Below are positions 44,261-53,035 of a stretch of DNA of 64,000 nucleotides, piece after piece (within the stretch, counting starts at the first letter, position 1; every line of letters starts with the position of its first letter). The position numbers and the translations under genes were made by a program. Under the pieces are notes generated by a model. It saw nothing but the letters and a program-made list of their open reading frames with translations, ran no database searches and was not told the origin of the DNA. The stretch is from Streptomyces sp. CB02414 (GTDB taxonomy: Bacteria; Actinomycetota; Actinomycetes; Streptomycetales; Streptomycetaceae), in the NCBI RefSeq assembly GCF_001905385.1, contig NZ_LIPF01000007.1, forward strand, positions 124,001 to 188,000, written 5' to 3'.

Positions 44261-44504
44261 CCCTGGGAGAGATCGAGGCCGCACACCTCACCCTCGTACA
44301 CAGGGATCCGCGCCCCACCACACCCGTACCCCAGCGGCCTGCGGACGTCTCACCGCTGGCCGTGCACGAGGTACCGAACTCGCGCGAGACAACACGGTGG
44401 GGTCTTCCCCCAGCGGGTAGAAGAAGTCAGCGCTGGAATTGCCCGCACGTCCAGGCCCCTGGCGCTCATGTCTCCTGCCCGTGCTCACCTTCGTCGGGGG
44501 AACC

Positions 44505-44984
44505 ATGCGCAATATGACCGTACTTGCCCTGCTCAGCGCGTTACTGGCAGGCCCGCCCGTCCTCTTGCACGTCGCGTCCGCAGTCGATCGACAAGCTGCG
44601 GAGCCGGTTCGAATCACTGAGACCTCACGCGCCGCTGGGGCGGGGGTGGTCGCTCTCCCCGCTCGCGTTTCCGGCGGTTCGAGTTCTTCGGGCAGGGCGG
44701 GCAGCATGAGCAGTGCGGGCGGCATGGGTGTGATGGGCATGACGAGCGGCATGAGCAGCGCGGGCAGCACGGGTATGACCAGCGGCATGACGACTGGCAT
44801 GGCAGGCGGCACGAGCAGCGTGGGCGGCACGGTTTCCACCGGCGGCACCGATGGCATACAGGTGTCCTGGAAGGCCGTGTGGTGGGTTGTGCCCGTCATA
44901 CTGGGGGGCGCTCTCGTGCTGTTCGCCGTCTTCTTCGTGAAGGAAATCCATGGCCTGCGACGCGGGCGGCGCAAGAACCAGTGA
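44505..44984 (+). CDS. Exported methionine/serine/glycine-rich protein with C-terminal membrane anchor
   Basis: ATG 44505 follows GGGGGA; 159 residues. A signal peptide (MRNMTVLALLSALLAGPPVL, LHVASA) precedes a polar stretch and then a low-complexity region of about 60 residues with twelve methionines in GM, MTSGM and MSSAG units. It ends with a membrane helix (AVWWVVPVILGGALVLFAVF) and the basic tail KEIHGLRRGRRKNQ. Methionine-rich extracytoplasmic segments often bind Cu(I) or Ag(I), so a copper-binding surface protein is possible. I do not recognise a family. The repeat is of recent internal duplication type. Confidence 0.6.
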   Translation: MRNMTVLALLSALLAGPPVLLHVASAVDRQAAEPVRITETSRAAGAGVVALPARVSGGSSSSGRAGSMSSAGGMGVMGMTSGMSSAGSTGMTSGMTTGMAGGTSSVGGTVSTGGTDGIQVSWKAVWWVVPVILGGALVLFAVFFVKEIHGLRRGRRKNQ

Positions 44985-45230
44985 ATGCCTTTCCTGTTGG
45001 CCAAGCGGGCGCGTTGATCGTTTAGTGAGCCTGAAAAGGCCCGCCACGGTCACCGCTGTACGTGCGTCAGCAGGTCTCGGTGTTCCCCCACGGCCACACC
45101 ACCAGGCCGGCCTCTCCCCTGCTTCTGTCCGTTGTTCATACGGCACACATGTGCAGAGTGCGACAGTCGACAGGCCGGCCCTGACCATAACCGCTCACCT
45201 CGCCGATATCACGCCCGGCTTCCTCGCGCC

Positions 45231-45524
45231 TCACCCGCCGCCGCAGAGCGCGGCCACCGACCGGGGGCGAATGACGGCCCGATGGGGACCGTGCAGCACC
45301 TCCAGACTACGGCCCAGCTTCTGGGTCAGCAGCATGGAGGCGCTGCCACACGTCTCGTCCTCACCCTTGCCGATCCGGGGCGCCCACAACCGAGCGCGCA
45401 CGCGGCTGGCTGCTTCGCCCTCCCAGGCCCATACCTGGGTGAAGTCTTGGCTGTCCGGCAAGCCGGTCAGGGCGTCGATCTCGCCGCGTCGGCCATCCGG
45501 TAGTGGTGCCATGGCTTCGACCAA
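45231..45524 (-). pseudogene. PhzF-family C-terminal fragment
   Basis: The 97-residue minus-strand frame contains DFTQVWAWEGEAASRVRARL, WAPRIGKGEDETCGSASMLL and TQKLGRSLEVLHGPHRAVIR, which match the last third of PhzF-like isomerases (ARLFAPGIGVPEDEATGSAA...RLGR.L.V.QG). The N-terminal two thirds are missing and the frame starts in unrelated sequence. It could be translated from ATG or GTG upstream, but would be inactive, lacking the catalytic Glu of the N-terminal domain. Confidence 0.7.
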
Positions 45525-45563
45525 GCCGCCGGCGCGGTCCGCCAGACCGTGCCGTCGATGTCC

Positions 45564-46170
45564 CTACGGCACGGCACCGGCCCCGGGCCTGTCCCTCGGC
45601 GGCCATCGCGACCGTGTCAGGCGCTCTCTGCCGTACGGTCGGTGGCGCCGAGGGCACGCATGAGGGCGATCTGCCAGCGGTCGCGTTCGGCGGCAAGTTC
45701 GTTGACGCTCGCGCCGAAGTCCTGCGCCTGTGCGGTGGGTAGTTCGACGGTGTGTGCGTCGAAGGAGACGTGTTCCCCGGCCATCTGCTCCCAGGGCTGT
45801 TCCATGCGCCTCCGAGGTGGCTGACGAAGTGCGCGAGGCCATCCTGCCCGCCGCCGAGGTGGAAGGTGCGGAACGGCGGCGCCACGGCCCAGCGCAGCCC
45901 GGTGGAAGAGGTGACGATCTTGTCGAGTTCCTGGACAGTGCCCACACCCTGGGCGACCAGGTGTACGCAGGTGAGGCGGGTTGACGGGATGACCGACGAC
46001 CAGGCGCTCCGGCTGCCGCAGCGCCCGGGCGATGCCGGTGGCCGGGATGCCGGAGGTGGACGTCGCGAACAACGCGTGGGCGGGGGCCGACTGTTCGGGA
46101 TGCCTCCCGAACATCGTCAGGGAGCAGTGACCGAGAACCGCTTACGAGCAGGGCGAAACGCTGGAGACTG
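45564..46170 (-). pseudogene. 3-hydroxyacyl-CoA dehydrogenase (lambda-crystallin type) remnant
   Basis: Pieces lie in three frames on the minus strand: ALFATSTSGIPATGIARALR and QPERLVVGHPVNPPHL (end of the NAD domain, with the typical HPVNPP), then GLRWAVAPPFRTFHLGGGQD and GLAHFVSHLGGAW, then FGASVNELAAERDRWQIALM and RALGATDRTAES. These are in the right order for L-gulonate/3-hydroxyacyl-CoA dehydrogenases. The nucleotide-binding N-terminus is gone and at least two frameshifts are present. Confidence 0.75.
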
Positions 46171-46266
46171 AGCTGACGGTGCGTTATTTCTGGCACAAGA
46201 CAGAGGAGCCGACGTCGGGGCGCCGCTCGGTGCGGGTGCCTAAGGCCGGGAGGGTGTACCGCCGTG

Positions 46267-46983
46267 TCAGCGCGGCACTTCTACCTCGATGCCGCCGAGC
46301 TTGTAGTTCCAGCGCGGGTCGGACCGGGAGCCGCTCTTCCCGGCGCCCTTCAGGTTCTTCACAAAGGTTCTGCGCTGGGCCGGGGTCGCCGAGCGCCAAC
46401 GCAGTTCGAGGACCGGGTGCACCGGCGGGACGAGTTCGCGCATGGGCTGGTCGAGCCTGGCGAGACTCGCCTCGTAGTCGAACGGCCGGTAGACCAGGTC
46501 GAGATCGATCGACGGTGCCGTGCCGCCCGCCTCGTGGTGACAGGAACCCAGCCAGTTGGCAAGGTAGTCCAGCCCGATCCGTACGTGGAGAGAGATCTGG
46601 TCCTGCCACTTTCCGAGGTAGGGCGCGTTCACCGCCTCCGCGGTCACCTCTTCCGGCATCACGATCAGACCGCGGACGGAGGTGCCCGGCAGGGCGATGT
46701 GGATGCGCGGCCACTTTCCGCCGGCCTCGATCCGGAAGGAGGGGAAGTAGCCAGCCATGCCCATCCCTGTCCGCAGTTGGGCCCAGCTCATCGCGTCGGA
46801 CGGGAGCCGCTCCGGCGAGTAGGGCCCGCTGGTGCGGTGCCCGAGGTCGCCCTCCCGCATCATGAACACGGCCTCGAACGCATCACCGCGCAAGGCCATG
46901 CTCACTGGGAAGTACGCCCCGACCTCCGACATGAACGCCTTGCCGGTGATCAGGGCACCGATGCTGGACCGGTCCGCAATCAT
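46267..46983 (-). CDS. Unknown protein, third gene of the kinase operon
   Basis: ATG 46983 overlaps the kinase stop (ATGA) and follows GGAGGAG inside the kinase gene; 238 residues. The sequence (MIADRSSIGALITGKAFMSE, YFPVSMALRGDAFEAVFMMR, MSWAQLRTGMGMAGYFPSFR, EELVP...) has an alternating strand/helix character and no membrane segment. It ends KSGSRSDPRWNYKLGGIEVE. I do not recognise a domain. The translational coupling to the kinase and the shared orientation with the DUF7019-like gene show it belongs to the same system. It might be a substrate or an effector. Confidence 0.75.
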   Translation of the reverse strand: MIADRSSIGALITGKAFMSEVGAYFPVSMALRGDAFEAVFMMREGDLGHRTSGPYSPERLPSDAMSWAQLRTGMGMAGYFPSFRIEAGGKWPRIHIALPGTSVRGLIVMPEEVTAEAVNAPYLGKWQDQISLHVRIGLDYLANWLGSCHHEAGGTAPSIDLDLVYRPFDYEASLARLDQPMRELVPPVHPVLELRWRSATPAQRRTFVKNLKGAGKSGSRSDPRWNYKLGGIEVEVPR

Positions 46984-49900
46984 GGCCGTCTCCTCCATCC
47001 CCTCCGTGTCGGCCTGGGCGGTACCGGCCCGGGCAGACTGTCCAGTTCGGTCTGGACGGCGAGGGTGTCCGGGTGGTGCTCGCCCAGACGCAGCCGCCGT
47101 TTCGCCAGCACTTCGCGCAGGGCCTGCGCCGCGTCACTGTGCCGTCCGAGCCGGCGGTGCACACGGGCCAGCCCCACCCGGGCCTCCAGGGTCTGGAGGT
47201 CATCGGGGCCGCGGCGCCTCACGAGCTGGGGCAGCAGCATGTCGTACATCCGCTCGGCCTCGTCCAGTTCGCCCTTGTCGGTGAGCAGGGACGCGAGTGC
47301 CGCGATCGCCTCCAGGGTGGCCGGATGGTCCGGTCCCAGGTCCCGTTCGCGTTCCGCGGTCACCGCCCGGACCAGGGCCAGGGCTTCCGTCTGCCGGCGC
47401 AGATCGATCAGCACCGAGGCCCAGCCGAGCATCGCGCGCTGGGTCTCGACGTGCCCGGCGTCCCACAGGTGGGAGCGCACGTCGACGACGAGCTGCCAGG
47501 TCCGCTCGGCCGCTACCGGGTCGCCCTCGCTGTGCAGGAGGGGGGCGGCCTCGGCGAGCGTGACGAGGTCGTCCTGGAGCTGGTGGGCGAAGTGGTTGGC
47601 CCAGAAGGACTCGGACCGGTTGAGTTCTTCCTGCGGTCTGAGCAGCAGCGTGAGCGCCTCGGCTGTGCCCGGTGTCCTGTCGGGCTCCCGGCTCGCCAAG
47701 TCCTCGGCCACGGAGTGCATGTAGAGGCGGTAGCCCGTGTCGTCGCGGGAGGGGACCTTGTCCAGTTCGGCGGCGAGTTCCAGGGTGCGGGTGACGGCGC
47801 GCTGCTGCCGCTCGCCGATGCGGGCCATCGTCTCGATGAGCGCCGGGCGGCTGTCGTCGCGGGACGGGAGCTCGACAGCGACCTCGGCCCGCAGTTCCTC
47901 GATCACGGGCTCGGACTCCGCGCGCAGCACCCCGGTCGCCGAGCCGAAGTCGTACTCCCAGTCCAGGGCCCAGGTCAGCAGGCGACCGCATTCGTCGCCG
48001 GCCAGGAGCAGGGCGCCGTCGGGGGCCAGCGCGACATCGGTGACCGCGTCCGAGAAGCCGGTGAAGGTCCGCAGTACCTCGCCGCTCGTCAGGTCCCACA
48101 GTCGTGCCTGGCGGTCCTCGCCGCCTGACGCCGCGAGCCGGAAGTCCGGCGTGACGGCGAGACTGCGCACGGCGGCGGTGTGTCCGGTGAGCACATGGAG
48201 GCAGCGGGCGGCGGCGACGTCCCACAGCCGGACGGTGCCGTCTGCGGAGCAGGACAGCAGGTGCCGGCCGTCCGCGCCGGGCAGGACGTCGATCACGGCA
48301 TCGGTGTGTCCGGTGAGCACCGTCTCACACTGTCCGTCGGCGGTCCGCCAGAGGCGTACGGTCGCGTCGGAGCCGCCGGTGACGACGTAGCGGCCGTCCT
48401 CACTCAGCCGTGCGGCGCCGATCCACTCCTCGTGCCCGCCCAGCACCCACCGCAGCTCGCCTGTGCGCAGGTCATAGATCTTCACGGTGACGTCCTGGCC
48501 GCGGGAGAGGCCGTAACGATGGTCGGCGCTGACGGCCACGTCCAGCACGGCTCCGGAGTGGGCCTCCCAGCGTCCGAGGGACCGGCCGGTGGGGATGTCC
48601 CAGGCGGCCACGACGCCGTCGGCGGTCCCGGAGAGGGCCACGTGGCCGTCCTCGCTGACCGCGACGTAGTACACGAGGTCGCGGGGGCTGGTGAACAGCT
48701 GGACGAGGCGCCTGTCGCGGGGCTGCCAGGCGACGACCCGGCCGTCCTCGCCCCCGGACACCGCGAGTCGGCCGTCGGCGGTCATCGCCAGGGCACTGAG
48801 GAGACCGGTGTGCAGGCTGAGCGTGTGCAGCAACTGCCCGGTCTCCACGTCGAACACCCAGGCTTCGGAGTTCTGTGCGCGGGCGAGCGCGGTGGGGCTG
48901 CGCCCGCTGAGTTCCAGGGCCCACGACCGGTCGTCGTCGGGGGCGATCCGGCCCGCGGACCAGGCGTCGACGAGTGCGGTACGGCGGCCGAGTGCGCCGA
49001 GTCGGCGCCACAGGCGTACGGGCTCGGTGTGGCGCCGGTGGCCGGGCAGTGCGCGGGCGGCGCGGATCAGTTCGGCCGCCTCCTCCAGCCGTCCGGCTGC
49101 GCCGTGCGTGGCAGCGTGGTCCAGCAGTTCGGCTGCTCGGGCGGCAGCGGCGGTGACATCCCTCGCCTGGTGGGGGCGGACGTAGCTCCAGGGGGCCGGT
49201 GGTCCGGCGGGCGGCAAGTGCCATGCGCGCACAGTCTTGCCTTCGGCGGTGAGGGCGCGGTGCCCGGTCGCGCTCAGCGCGACCTTACGGGTGTCGGGTG
49301 TGGCCTGCAGGGAGAGGCGGCAGCGGCCCGTGGTGAGGTCCCACACCCGTGAGGGCTCGGCGCGTCCGCCGCTGGAGAAGCCAACCGTGCCGTCCGTGTT
49401 CAGGGCTGTCCGGCCGTATCCGGTCTTGAGTACCCGTGGGGCGTCATCGGAGCCGAGGTCGGCCAGTCGGGTGTGGATGCTTCCGCCGGTGACCGCGACG
49501 AGTCGGCCGTCGTCGGTGAACCGCACGCTCAGGCAGGCGTGGTCGAACCGGCGGACCAGTGCGCCCGTGCGGACATCGTGCACCGAGCTCGTCCGGCGTT
49601 TGTGGTCGACGGCGCAGCACAGGGTGCCGCGGGCGCCCAGGAAGTCGGCCTTGCTCTCGAACTGCCGGACCTGCACGGATTCGCCGGTCTCCAGATCCCA
49701 GGTGACGACCTCTCCCTCGTACCCGCTGGTGACCGCGTGCCGCTGATCCTGCGTCAGCTCGACCGCGAGCACCCAGCTGGGGTGGCCGGGGAGTTCCAAC
49801 CCGGTGGCGGCCTCGAGGTCGAGCACCAGGGCGCGCCCGATACCGCCGCCGACGACCAAGACGCGTCCGTCGTCGCGGACCGCGAGTGCCGAGGCGCGGT

Positions 49901-51299
49901 AGTTCTCCAGCCGCAGTTCCTGGCGGCACTCCCCCGTGGCCAGGTCCCAGATCCGCAGCCCGCCAGTACCGTCCGCCGAGATTCCGGTCGTGCCGTCCGG
50001 GGTCAGGGCGAGGGCGGTGATCCAGTCGTCGTGTTCCCCGGGCAGCACGGACTGGGCGGGGGCGGGCGAATCCCGCACCGAGGCGAGGGCGGCGGCGATC
50101 TGCTGGTCGTGGGGCATCCGTGCGGACGCGTCCCGCAGCAGTTCGGCCGCGGCAGGCGCGTCGCCCCGCTCACGGTGCACCAACGCGAGCAGGTAGGTGC
50201 CGTCGTCGGGGTCGGCGAACCGCACGGATTCCAGCTCGTCCACCAGTTCCGCGTCGGTGATCACACCCGTTCGCCAGCGGTGCAGTCCGCGGTTGTAGCG
50301 GGCGTGCGGGTGGTGGGGATCCGCCCGCAGGGCGCGGGTCCACAGCTCCTCGGCGCTGTCGCGGCGGCCGAGGTCCAGCATGGACAGCGCGTGGTTGGAG
50401 AGGCTGTCGGCGAGCAGGGTGGCCGCGGACGGGGCATGGCGGGGATAGGGGCCGATCTCGCGCCGGTGCACCTCGACCAGCCGCTCGGCGAGCGGGCCGA
50501 GCCCGGTCGGGCGTGCGGCGGGGTCCTTCGCGAAGCACTCGCGCAGTAAGTCCAGCATCTCGACCGGCACCCGCTGGATCACGCCCGGCGTCTGGGACCG
50601 CGTGTACTCCTCGAAGGCGTCGCCTGCGGTGGTCCCGTCCCGCACCGGCGGCCTGCCCAGGAGCATCTCGAACACGGTGACCGCCCAGGACCAGACGTCC
50701 GTGGCCGGGGTGAGCCCGGACGGTGACCGTGCCTGCTCGGGCGAGCAGTAGGCGGGGTCCAGGCCGCCCCGGCTGACGAACGGCTCCGCGTCCCCGGCCG
50801 TGCGGGCCCGTGCCAGACCGAAGTCGGTGACCTTGACCGTGCCGTCCCGGGTCAGCATCACGTTGGCGGGCTTGACGTCCTGGTGCACGACGTCGTTCTC
50901 GTGCGCGTGGTCCAGGCCCCAGGCGGACTGGATCGCGACGTCCAGCAGCGTCGCGAGGGGATCGTCGCCGTACAGGGTCCGGTTACGGACGGCTTCCGCG
51001 AGGCTGCCTCCGTCGGCCCACTCGGCGAAGACCCTGGGCACGTCCTCCAGGGTGCGCACGTAGGCGCAGTTGGCGATGTGCGGGTGCAGGCCCAGCCCCA
51101 CCCACACCTCCGCCTCCCGCTCGAAGTCCCCGATTCCGTCCGGCGAGCGGACGACGGCCGGGCGCGGGGTCTTCACCGCCAGGTCGATGTCCCAGCCCCG
51201 GTGGTGGACCCGGTGCACGAGTCCGAGGCCGCCGGTGCGCACCACATCCAGGACCTCGTACAGGTCCAGGATGACGTCGCCGCGGCGCCAGGTGGCCAT
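46980..51299 (-). CDS. Giant serine/threonine kinase with TPR and WD40 domains
   Basis: ATG 51299 gives 1439 residues. The kinase domain (1-290) keeps the essential residues: Lys43 in DLAVKTPRP, Asp141 in VVHQDVKPANVML (HQD in place of HRD), Asn146, Asp159 in TDFGLAR and Glu188 in YCSPEQA; the Gly-rich loop is reduced (RTGGLGLV). A helical TPR-like part follows (about 295-420), then a WD40 propeller (about 424-720), a helical link, a second WD40 propeller (about 860-1170: GGSDATVRLWRTADGQCETV, LTGHTDAVIDVLPGADGRHL) and C-terminal TPRs (AERTWQLVVDVRSH, GELDEAERMYDMLLPQLVRR, LGRHSDAAQALREVLAKR). It is soluble. The two propellers and TPRs make it a sensor/scaffold kinase. It lies between DUF7019-like and unknown genes with spacing of 5 and -4 bases. 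Confidence 0.93.
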   Translation of the reverse strand: MATWRRGDVILDLYEVLDVVRTGGLGLVHRVHHRGWDIDLAVKTPRPAVVRSPDGIGDFEREAEVWVGLGLHPHIANCAYVRTLEDVPRVFAEWADGGSLAEAVRNRTLYGDDPLATLLDVAIQSAWGLDHAHENDVVHQDVKPANVMLTRDGTVKVTDFGLARARTAGDAEPFVSRGGLDPAYCSPEQARSPSGLTPATDVWSWAVTVFEMLLGRPPVRDGTTAGDAFEEYTRSQTPGVIQRVPVEMLDLLRECFAKDPAARPTGLGPLAERLVEVHRREIGPYPRHAPSAATLLADSLSNHALSMLDLGRRDSAEELWTRALRADPHHPHARYNRGLHRWRTGVITDAELVDELESVRFADPDDGTYLLALVHRERGDAPAAAELLRDASARMPHDQQIAAALASVRDSPAPAQSVLPGEHDDWITALALTPDGTTGISADGTGGLRIWDLATGECRQELRLENYRASALAVRDDGRVLVVGGGIGRALVLDLEAATGLELPGHPSWVLAVELTQDQRHAVTSGYEGEVVTWDLETGESVQVRQFESKADFLGARGTLCCAVDHKRRTSSVHDVRTGALVRRFDHACLSVRFTDDGRLVAVTGGSIHTRLADLGSDDAPRVLKTGYGRTALNTDGTVGFSSGGRAEPSRVWDLTTGRCRLSLQATPDTRKVALSATGHRALTAEGKTVRAWHLPPAGPPAPWSYVRPHQARDVTAAAARAAELLDHAATHGAAGRLEEAAELIRAARALPGHRRHTEPVRLWRRLGALGRRTALVDAWSAGRIAPDDDRSWALELSGRSPTALARAQNSEAWVFDVETGQLLHTLSLHTGLLSALAMTADGRLAVSGGEDGRVVAWQPRDRRLVQLFTSPRDLVYYVAVSEDGHVALSGTADGVVAAWDIPTGRSLGRWEAHSGAVLDVAVSADHRYGLSRGQDVTVKIYDLRTGELRWVLGGHEEWIGAARLSEDGRYVVTGGSDATVRLWRTADGQCETVLTGHTDAVIDVLPGADGRHLLSCSADGTVRLWDVAAARCLHVLTGHTAAVRSLAVTPDFRLAASGGEDRQARLWDLTSGEVLRTFTGFSDAVTDVALAPDGALLLAGDECGRLLTWALDWEYDFGSATGVLRAESEPVIEELRAEVAVELPSRDDSRPALIETMARIGERQQRAVTRTLELAAELDKVPSRDDTGYRLYMHSVAEDLASREPDRTPGTAEALTLLLRPQEELNRSESFWANHFAHQLQDDLVTLAEAAPLLHSEGDPVAAERTWQLVVDVRSHLWDAGHVETQRAMLGWASVLIDLRRQTEALALVRAVTAERERDLGPDHPATLEAIAALASLLTDKGELDEAERMYDMLLPQLVRRRGPDDLQTLEARVGLARVHRRLGRHSDAAQALREVLAKRRLRLGEHHPDTLAVQTELDSLPGPVPPRPTRRGWRRRP

Positions 51300-51304
51300 C
51301 GGCG

Positions 51305-51967
51305 TCAGTCCACCACGGCGGCGTACAGAGGTGTTCCGAGCAGCACCGACGTGCCGGTGCCGTCCGGGCTTTCGCCGTGCAGCAGCCGCTTCGCAACGAA
51401 CTCGACGTTCTGCGCCGGCCAGCGCAGTCGCGAAACGGCCCGCTCAACGCGGCCCAGCGCCGCGCGATCGACGCGGTCGAGGTCGCCGTCCACCGCGTCG
51501 GCGACGTACTCGTCCTCCAGGTCGGAGGTGATACCGAGGCCGTCGAGCATGGAGGACATCATCGAGCGCCCCACGCCGTGGGCCTCTGCGTCCGGCACGT
51601 AGTCGTACACGTGCCGGTACGAGCCGCCCAGGGCGACGACGGTGTCCTCGCTGCGCCCGCCGAAGAACACCAGGGAGGACGCGGGGTCATCGCGGAACGA
51701 GCCCCAGCGCATCCGCAGCGAGCCCCAGAAGTACTGGCCCGGTGCGTCCACCGTGCCGAGGTCACCGTGGTCGCGGAGGTACCGGACGACCGCCTCGAGA
51801 CGGGTGATCCGGCCGTTCGGCGGGCCCTCGGTGATGCGCTTCGCCGACAGCACGGAGAGGTTCACGCCTACCTCCGTCTGACGCTTGGCCCCGAACCCGG
51901 GGTCGATCTGCGGCAACAGCATGTCGACCTTGCTGTCGGAGATGTACACGTAGTAGCTCAACGACAC
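51305..51967 (-). CDS. DUF7019-like protein (first gene of the kinase operon)
   Basis: The start is GTG 51967 behind GGGAGGACCC; 220 residues. The sequence VSLSYYVYISDSKVDMLLPQ, IDPGFG, RITRLEAVVRYLRDHGDLGT, GQYFWGSLRMRWGSF, and SLVFFGGRSEDTVVALGGSY resembles the SAVMC3_10250/DUF7019 group of actinobacterial proteins. These have an N-terminal beta motif and a conserved LVYFGG-type strand. The function is unknown. It is 5 bases upstream of the kinase, so it is co-transcribed. It may bind a ligand that the kinase complex reports on. Confidence 0.75.
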   Translation of the reverse strand: MSLSYYVYISDSKVDMLLPQIDPGFGAKRQTEVGVNLSVLSAKRITEGPPNGRITRLEAVVRYLRDHGDLGTVDAPGQYFWGSLRMRWGSFRDDPASSLVFFGGRSEDTVVALGGSYRHVYDYVPDAEAHGVGRSMMSSMLDGLGITSDLEDEYVADAVDGDLDRVDRAALGRVERAVSRLRWPAQNVEFVAKRLLHGESPDGTGTSVLLGTPLYAAVVD

Positions 51968-52002
51968 TGCCGGGTCCTCCCAAGCGCTTCGACCTTCCCA
52001 GC

Positions 52003-52956
52003 CTATCGATCACGGCCCGTTGTGCGCCATGGGATGGGCGGGCGCAGGGAGTTGAGCGAAGCGGCGACGGCGATCCGCATCACCCGGGCGGTTGCGGTGC
52101 GACGGGTTTGCCGCTGCCGGTCATCGCCCCGGTGGACGACCGGCTCATGGCGGAGCGCATCACTGCAGCGGTCGGTGCAGTGGTCGGCTCCCTCACGTGG
52201 CGCTGTGGGAGCGGCGACAGACCGTACGGGCGCTCGCCCGCTGCATGCGCCAGGCGGACCCGGAGCCGCTGTCGTTCTACCCACCTGCTGGCCTGGGAGC
52301 TCGCCCATCTCCCGGCGGACAAGCGCGTCCTGCCGGTGATCCTGCTGGACACCTTCGAGGACGTCGGCGACCGCACCCACCGCGACCTGGAGCGCCTCAT
52401 CCAGCGGGTGGTGGGGCACCACTGACGCCAGCGAACAGTCACCGCACTTCGAGCCGTTCGGCGCACGGCAGTACAGACAGCGGCTCCGGCGGCGGAACGC
52501 GAGGCCGGGGCCGGTGAGCGCCCCGGTGCCCGCCAGGCGTCCGGTGTCCAGCAGCGCGGTCGTGAGGTCGGTGAGCGGGCCACGGACGGCGGGACGGAGT
52601 GTGAGCAGGGCATGGGCCGCCCCGGCGAGCGCCGACGCCGAGTTGCCGTCCAGCAGACGCGGGGCGATCTTGACCGGCAGTCCGTCCGCCAGTACCGACA
52701 GGTGACCCGTCACCTGCTCGTACAGGGCGCGGACGGGACCGTCGGGGAGCCCGTCCGCGTACCAGCCGGCCGGGCGAGGCACCCGCAGGGCCGGACCGCC
52801 GTCGGCCCGCTGCGTTCCCTGCAGGTCGGAGACGATCCCGTGCAGGACGACGCAGGCCAGAGCCGGTGACCAGAGACGGGTGGCGTGACCGACCGGATGC
52901 CAGCCCTGGTCCGGCCCGCCGACCCGCACGGCGAAGAAGCCGCCGAGGCTCGCCAC
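52003..52956 (-). CDS. FhuF-like 2Fe-2S siderophore-reductase-type protein, C-terminus altered
   Basis: The frame contains VASLGGFFAVRVGGPDQGWH near GTG 52956 and extends some way upstream without a clear start. It continues TRLWSPALACVVLHGIVSDL, DGLPDGPVRALYEQVTGHLS, SASALAGAAHALLTLRPAV and ends its homology with SRCLYCRAPNGSKCGDCSL. FhuF proteins carry a C-terminal CCx10CxxC cluster motif; here the first cysteine is Arg and another stands three residues on (CxxCx8CxxC). From about 52427 on, the frame reads the complement of an NTPase relic, so the natural C-terminus was replaced. It follows the ferredoxin gene and lies in the riboswitch transcript. Function would be reduction of a bound metal complex. 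Confidence 0.6.
   Translation of the reverse strand: MASLGGFFAVRVGGPDQGWHPVGHATRLWSPALACVVLHGIVSDLQGTQRADGGPALRVPRPAGWYADGLPDGPVRALYEQVTGHLSVLADGLPVKIAPRLLDGNSASALAGAAHALLTLRPAVRGPLTDLTTALLDTGRLAGTGALTGPGLAFRRRSRCLYCRAPNGSKCGDCSLASVVPHHPLDEALQVAVGAVADVLEGVQQDHRQDALVRREMGELPGQQVGRTTAAPGPPGACSGRAPVRSVAAPTAPREGADHCTDRCSDALRHEPVVHRGDDRQRQTRRTATARVMRIAVAASLNSLRPPIPWRTTGRDR
52100..52427 (+). pseudogene. STAND/NTPase protein fragment
   Basis: The plus-strand frame ends with LAWELAHLPADKRVLPVILL then DTFEDVGDRTHRDLERLIQR, which fits the stretch between Walker A and Walker B of large Streptomyces ATP-binding proteins (LLDTFE.IGDRTHRDLE.L.QRVVW). It stops at TGA 52427 where normally hundreds of residues follow. 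Upstream, in another frame, LARCMRQADPEPLSFY may be the same protein. The fragment overlaps, antisense, the altered end of the FhuF-like frame. Confidence 0.55.
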
Positions 52957-53035
52957 GTCGTGCAGGGCGGCTTCAACGGATGCCGTTGAGGCACGGGCTG
53001 CGTGCTGTCCTCCCTCCGGCTCTCCGTCCGCTCGG

